Below are positions 60,410-64,000 of a stretch of 64,000 nucleotides of DNA, piece by piece. Origin of the DNA: Pseudomonas sp. FP198 (lineage in GTDB: Bacteria; Pseudomonadota; Gammaproteobacteria; Pseudomonadales; Pseudomonadaceae); contig NZ_CP117452.1 in assembly GCF_030687895.1 (NCBI RefSeq), positions 4,704,501 to 4,768,500 on the forward strand, written 5' to 3'. A program made the position numbers and the translations under genes. The notes under the pieces are model-generated. The model saw only the letters and a program-made list of their open reading frames with translations, was not told where the DNA came from and ran no database searches. The stretch's first letter is position 1, and the number at the start of each line of letters is the position of its first letter.

Positions 60410-61600
60410 TCAATCCTTCACGAACAGTTGACGAGGCACCTTGCACAGCGTCTCGACGCCGGTCTCGGTGATCAGGATGCTCTCGGTGATTTCCAGGCCC
60501 CAATCGTCCATCCACAGCCCCGGCATGAAGTGGAAGGTCATGCCCGGCTGCAACACGCTGTTGTCGCCGGGACGCAGGCTCATGGTGCGCTCGCCCCAAT
60601 CCGGCGGATAACTGATACCGATGGGGTAGCCACAGCGGCTGTCCTTGTGGATGCCGAATTTTTCCAGCACCTTGAAAAACGCCACGGCGATATCGCCCGT
60701 GGTGTTGCCCGGCTTGGCCGCGTCCAGGCCGGCGGCGATGCCTTCGACCACGGCTTTTTCGCCGTCGAGGAAATGCTGCGGCGGCTTGCCCAGGTAAATG
60801 GTGCGCGATAGCGGGCAGTGGTAACGCTTGTAGCAGCCGGCGATTTCAAAGAAAGTGCCAGCGCCTTTTTCGAACGGCGAATCATCCCAGGTCAGGTGCG
60901 GTGCGCTGGCGTCGGCGCCGGTGGGCAGCAGCGGCACGATGGCCGGGTAATCGCCGCCATGGCCGTCGGCACCGAGGATGCCGCTGCTGTAGATCTCGGC
61001 CACCAGTTCATTCTTGCGCATGCCCGGCTCGATGCGTTCGAGGATCCGGCTGTGCATGTTCTCGACGATGCGCGCGGCGATGCGCATGTAGGCGATTTCC
61101 TGCGGCGACTTGACCGCGCGCTGCCAGTTCACCAGGCCCACCGCGTCCACCAGCTTCGCCTCGGGCAGGTGTTTTTGCAGCGACAGGTACGCGGCGGCGC
61201 TGAAGTAGTAGTTGTCCATTTCCACGCCGATGCTCAGCGCGCCCCAGCCACGGGCGATGATCACCTCGCGAGACAGGTAGTCCATGGGATGACGCTCGCG
61301 GGACTGCACGTAAATGTCCGGATAACCGACGATGTTGTCGGCCTGCATGAACACCGTGCGCTTCGCCCCGTTGGCATCCTGGCCGCGCCCGAACCACACC
61401 GGCTCGCCGTCCAGCGCCAGCAGCACGCACTGGTGCACATAGAACGACCAACCGTCATAGCCGGTGAGCCAGGCCATGTTCGACGGATCGGTGACCAGCA
61501 GCAGCTCCAGGCCCTGGGCCTGCATCGCCGCGCGAACCTTTGCCAGGCGCTGGGCGTATTCCTCCCGCTGGAACGGAAGATTGACGACTATCTCTGACAT
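60410..61600 (-). CDS. doeA: Ectoine hydrolase DoeA (M24 family)
   Basis: A 396-residue protein of the M24 creatinase/aminopeptidase fold, about the size of Halomonas DoeA. The N-terminal creatinase-like domain (DPSNMAWLTGYDGWSFYVHQ) is followed by the pita-bread domain. The latter contains DGHGGDYPAIVPLLPTGADA, AGTFFEIAGCYKRYHCPLSRT and a C-terminal MPGLWMDDWGLEITESILIT. It opens the ectoine ring to N-alpha-acetyl-diaminobutyrate. Between eutC (41 bases before) and doeB (3 bases after). Confidence 0.9.
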   Translation of the reverse strand: MSEIVVNLPFQREEYAQRLAKVRAAMQAQGLELLLVTDPSNMAWLTGYDGWSFYVHQCVLLALDGEPVWFGRGQDANGAKRTVFMQADNIVGYPDIYVQSRERHPMDYLSREVIIARGWGALSIGVEMDNYYFSAAAYLSLQKHLPEAKLVDAVGLVNWQRAVKSPQEIAYMRIAARIVENMHSRILERIEPGMRKNELVAEIYSSGILGADGHGGDYPAIVPLLPTGADASAPHLTWDDSPFEKGAGTFFEIAGCYKRYHCPLSRTIYLGKPPQHFLDGEKAVVEGIAAGLDAAKPGNTTGDIAVAFFKVLEKFGIHKDSRCGYPIGISYPPDWGERTMSLRPGDNSVLQPGMTFHFMPGLWMDDWGLEITESILITETGVETLCKVPRQLFVKD

Positions 61601-61641
61601 CCACCTGCCCTCTGTTCAATGACACGAATAAACAAATCGAT

Positions 61642-62634
61642 TCAACGACCGAACGCAAAACCCTTGCCCGCCGCCCGCGCCCGCTCGAACGCCAGATTGG
61701 CGATGGCGGTGTCCTGGGCGCCGGTGCCGGTCAGGTCGCAAAGCGTCACTTGCGCCGCATCGGAGCGCCCGAGCTGCTGGCCCGCCAGCACTTGCCCGAG
61801 TTCCATCAAGGCCATGTCGTCACGGACAAAGCCGGCCGCCAAGGCATGGCGCAGTTCGCCGAGCACGCGGGTCTGGCTGAGGCGATCGGCGACATAGCAG
61901 TCGATGGCGGCCAGGGCCTGTGGGGAAATTTCGTTCTTGTGCTCCGCGTCCGAGCCCATCGCGGTGATGTGCAGGCCCGGGTGCAAGTGACGGGGCTCGA
62001 TCAGCGGCTCGCGGCTGGGCGTGCAGGTGATCGCGATGTCAATGCCCTCAAGGGCAGCGTCGATGGAGCTGCAGGGCGTGACGGCAAGACCGCTGTCACG
62101 CGCCAGTCCATCACTGAACGCCTTGGCCTTTTGCGCATCCCGCGCCCAGACCCGTACCTCGTCGATCGGCCGCACCAGGCGCAGCGCCTGGAGCTGCAAC
62201 GCCGCCTGCTCGCCGGCCCCGATCAACGCCACGCTGCGGCTTTGCTCGCGAGACAGGCAACGCGCCGCCACCGCCCCGGCCGCAGCGGTGCGCACGGCGG
62301 TGAGGTAGCCATTGTCGAGCAGCAGCGCCTCCAGCAGACCGGTACGCGCCGAGAGCAGCATCATCATGCCGTTGAGGCTGGGCAGGCCGAGCTTGGGATT
62401 GTCGAAGAAACCCGGACTGACCTTGATGGCGAAGCGCTCCAGACCCGGCAGGTAAGCGGTCTTCACATCCACTTCGCCGTTGTGCTCGGGAATGTCCAGC
62501 CGCAGGATCGGCGGCATCGCCACGGCCGCGGTGGCCAGCAGCACGAAGGCCTGCTCGATGGCGTCGATGCTGGCCAGGTCGAGGGCCACGCAACTGCGCA
62601 GGTCGGCCTCGCTCAATAGGGTGACTTCACTCAT
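61642..62634 (-). CDS. eutC: Hydroxyectoine utilisation protein EutC (cyclodeaminase-like)
   Basis: A 330-residue protein of the ornithine cyclodeaminase/mu-crystallin family. The Rossmann motif is VALIGAGEQAALQLQAL, preceded by MMMLLSARTGLLEALLLDNGYLT. In ectoine clusters EutC acts with EutA and EutB to convert hydroxyectoine-derived intermediates into the ectoine route. It starts 21 bases after eutB. No eutA is visible in the window, which would be unusual for full hydroxyectoine use. Confidence 0.87.
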   Translation of the reverse strand: MSEVTLLSEADLRSCVALDLASIDAIEQAFVLLATAAVAMPPILRLDIPEHNGEVDVKTAYLPGLERFAIKVSPGFFDNPKLGLPSLNGMMMLLSARTGLLEALLLDNGYLTAVRTAAAGAVAARCLSREQSRSVALIGAGEQAALQLQALRLVRPIDEVRVWARDAQKAKAFSDGLARDSGLAVTPCSSIDAALEGIDIAITCTPSREPLIEPRHLHPGLHITAMGSDAEHKNEISPQALAAIDCYVADRLSQTRVLGELRHALAAGFVRDDMALMELGQVLAGQQLGRSDAAQVTLCDLTGTGAQDTAIANLAFERARAAGKGFAFGR

Positions 62635-62655
62635 AACAGGCTCCGTTGTGGGTTA

Positions 62656-63627
62656 TCAGGCGTTGGCGCCGGCGATCACGCGGGCATGTTGTTCGGTGTC
62701 GACGTTGCGCCCGCTGACCACCACCACGATCGGTCCGCGCGGTTCGACCAGGCCGTCGAGCAACGCCGCGATGCCCACCACGGCGGCACCTTCGAGCACC
62801 AGGCGTTCGTAGTGATAGGCGTGGCGCAGGGCATTGGCGATCGAGGCTTCCGAGAGCAAGTGCACGTCATCGGCCAACTGCCGGGTCATGGCGAAGGTGT
62901 AGCGGTTGTCCAGGCCGATGCCGCCGCCAAGAGAGTCCGCCAGGGTCGGCAGTTCTTCGACTTCCAGCGGCTGGCCGGCGGCGAGGCTGGCGTGCATCGC
63001 GGCGCCTCGCGCCATGCTGATGCCGTGGACTTGAATGGCTGGATTGGCGCTTTTCAGGGCCAGGCCCACACCGGCGAACAGGCCGCCGCCGGACAATGGC
63101 ACCAGCACCTGGGCCACATCCGCCTGCTGTTCGAGGATCTCCAGGCCAAGGGTGCCTTGGCCGGCGATGATTGCGGGATGATCGAACGGCGGCAGGAAGG
63201 TCGCGCCCTGCTCGCGGGCGATGCGTTCGGCTTCGCGCTGGGCGTCGTCCTGGGACTGGCCGACGATGCATACCTCGGCACCCAGGTCGCGGATCGCTTG
63301 GACCTTGTTGGCCGGCACCAGGTTCGACAGGCAGATGATCGCCCTCACACCCTGTTGCGAGGCGGCATAGGCGAGCGCCCGGCCATGATTGCCGGTCGAT
63401 GCGGTGACCACGCCGCGGGCCTTCTGTTCGACGCTGAGCTGCGCCACGGCATTGCTGGCGCCGCGCAGCTTGAAGCTGCCGGTGACTTGCAGGGACTCCA
63501 GCTTGAGGGACACGGGCACGCCCATCAGTCGCGACAGGCTTGGGGAATACTCCATGGGCGTACGCCGCACCAGCGACTCGATGCGCTGGCGAGCGAGGTA
63601 GATGTCCTGAAGCTGCAACCCTGTCAT
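62656..63627 (-). CDS. eutB: Hydroxyectoine utilisation dehydratase EutB
   Basis: A 323-residue PLP enzyme of the threonine/serine dehydratase group. Lys53 in SFKLRGASNA binds PLP, SGGGLFAG is the phosphate-binding glycine loop and ASTGNHGRALAYA is the substrate loop. In ectoine clusters EutB is the dehydratase acting on the hydroxylated intermediate. It is the first gene of the seven-gene catabolic block, so the promoter should lie in 63628-63730. On its own it could be a threonine dehydratase; the eutC-doeAB context decides. Confidence 0.87.
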   Translation of the reverse strand: MTGLQLQDIYLARQRIESLVRRTPMEYSPSLSRLMGVPVSLKLESLQVTGSFKLRGASNAVAQLSVEQKARGVVTASTGNHGRALAYAASQQGVRAIICLSNLVPANKVQAIRDLGAEVCIVGQSQDDAQREAERIAREQGATFLPPFDHPAIIAGQGTLGLEILEQQADVAQVLVPLSGGGLFAGVGLALKSANPAIQVHGISMARGAAMHASLAAGQPLEVEELPTLADSLGGGIGLDNRYTFAMTRQLADDVHLLSEASIANALRHAYHYERLVLEGAAVVGIAALLDGLVEPRGPIVVVVSGRNVDTEQHARVIAGANA

Positions 63628-63735
63628 GACCGCGTCCCGAGCCGATGTGTTGGGCGCAGTCTAAGAGGGCTGGATTGTGCTGATGAATGTACTAGGGCAA
63701 TTTAGTGATGAAGTTCCAAAGTCACCACAGATCCC

Positions 63736-63825
63736 TGTGGGAGCGAGCTTGCTCGCGATGAGGCCCTCAGTTCCGACATCCCTGCTGGCTGTCAAACCGC
63801 TATCGCGAGCAAGCTCGCTCCCACA
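63736..63825. repeat. REP pair, GCGAGCAAGCTCGC variant
   Basis: Inverted REPs with an AAGCTT-like centre (GAGCTTGC and GCAAGCTC) replace the AGGC/GCCT centre of the other copies. The arms end in GCGATGAG and CTATCGC rather than GCGAA, so this is a distinct subtype. Confidence 0.85.
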
Positions 63826-63870
63826 GTCTGGACTGGCTCGCCCAGATTCAGAGGCCGCCGGAAATCCCCT

Positions 63871-63959
63871 TGTGGGAGCGAGCCTGCTCGCGAAAGCCGT
63901 CTACCCATCACATCAATGCTGGATGTGCTGCCGCCTTCGCGAGCAGGCTCGCTCCCACA
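63871..63959. repeat. REP pair (REPIN-like), GCGAGCAGGCTCGC family
   Basis: Inverted REPs at 63871-63894 and 63936-63959, the standard subtype of this window, lie 46 bases beyond the variant pair. Confidence 0.85.
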
Positions 63960-64000
63960 GGATTATTGTTCGCGTTATCAAAAATCATGAATCTGCGGAT

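Larger units (their letters stand above)
63628..64000. other. Upstream region of the ectoine cluster
   Basis: This 373-base stretch up to the window edge has no gene I can support. The first 100 bases hold the presumed eutB promoter; no clear -35/-10 pair stands out. The rest is two tandem REP pairs. Confidence 0.6.

Overview
The window reads as chromosomal DNA of a fluorescent pseudomonad (Pseudomonas fluorescens group). The base composition is GC-rich. Two families of short palindromic REP repeats, one built on a GCGAGCAGGCTCGC core and one on GGGAGCAAGCTCCC, sit between genes. The LpxC, FtsZ, FtsI, SspA/SspB, cytochrome bc1 and ribosomal proteins all look pseudomonad. No phage, insertion sequence, CRISPR array or tRNA was seen. 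The only stable RNA gene is rnpB.

Layout. 0.1-6.3 kb: an efflux operon on the minus strand (outer-membrane lipoprotein, FUSC pump, DUF1656 protein, HlyD adaptor) with a divergent LysR regulator. 6.3-15.8 kb: a small hypothetical gene, a subclass B3 metallo-beta-lactamase, an RND adaptor and permease co-directional with a CusRS-type two-component system, then a membrane diguanylate cyclase. 15.9-33.9 kb: the complete dcw cell-wall and division cluster on the minus strand, mraZ-rsmH-ftsL-ftsI-murE-murF-mraY-murD-ftsW-murG-murC-ddlB-ftsQ-ftsA-ftsZ-lpxC. It starts at a sigma-70 promoter with three MraZ-type direct repeats. 34.1-39.1 kb: rnpB and rsmI on the minus strand, then lpoA-yraN-gmhA/diaA-dolP on the plus strand. 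39.1-44.6 kb: a 379-bp inverted-repeat element, sspAB, petABC and rplM-rpsI. 44.7-55.5 kb: an aldo/keto reductase, an acyl-CoA dehydrogenase with a divergent GlxA-like regulator, a nitrilase / duplicated membrane protein / asparaginase operon, zapE, trpS, an alpha/beta hydrolase and a yhcB-type gene. 55.7-63.6 kb: an ectoine/hydroxyectoine catabolic cluster on the minus strand (eutB, eutC, doeA, doeB, doeX, doeC, doeD). 63.7-64.0 kb: two REP pairs.

How the genes work together. The dcw genes make lipid II, move it to the septum and build the divisome, and lpxC adds the committed step of lipid A synthesis. The ectoine cluster encodes a route from ectoine through N-acetyl-diaminobutyrate and diaminobutyrate to aspartate semialdehyde and aspartate. 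No ectoine transporter, EutA or EnuR regulator is visible in the window. The least explained module is the operon at 48.4-51.6 kb, where two amide-cleaving enzymes flank an internally duplicated membrane protein that I do not recognise. It is the best candidate here for an undescribed system.
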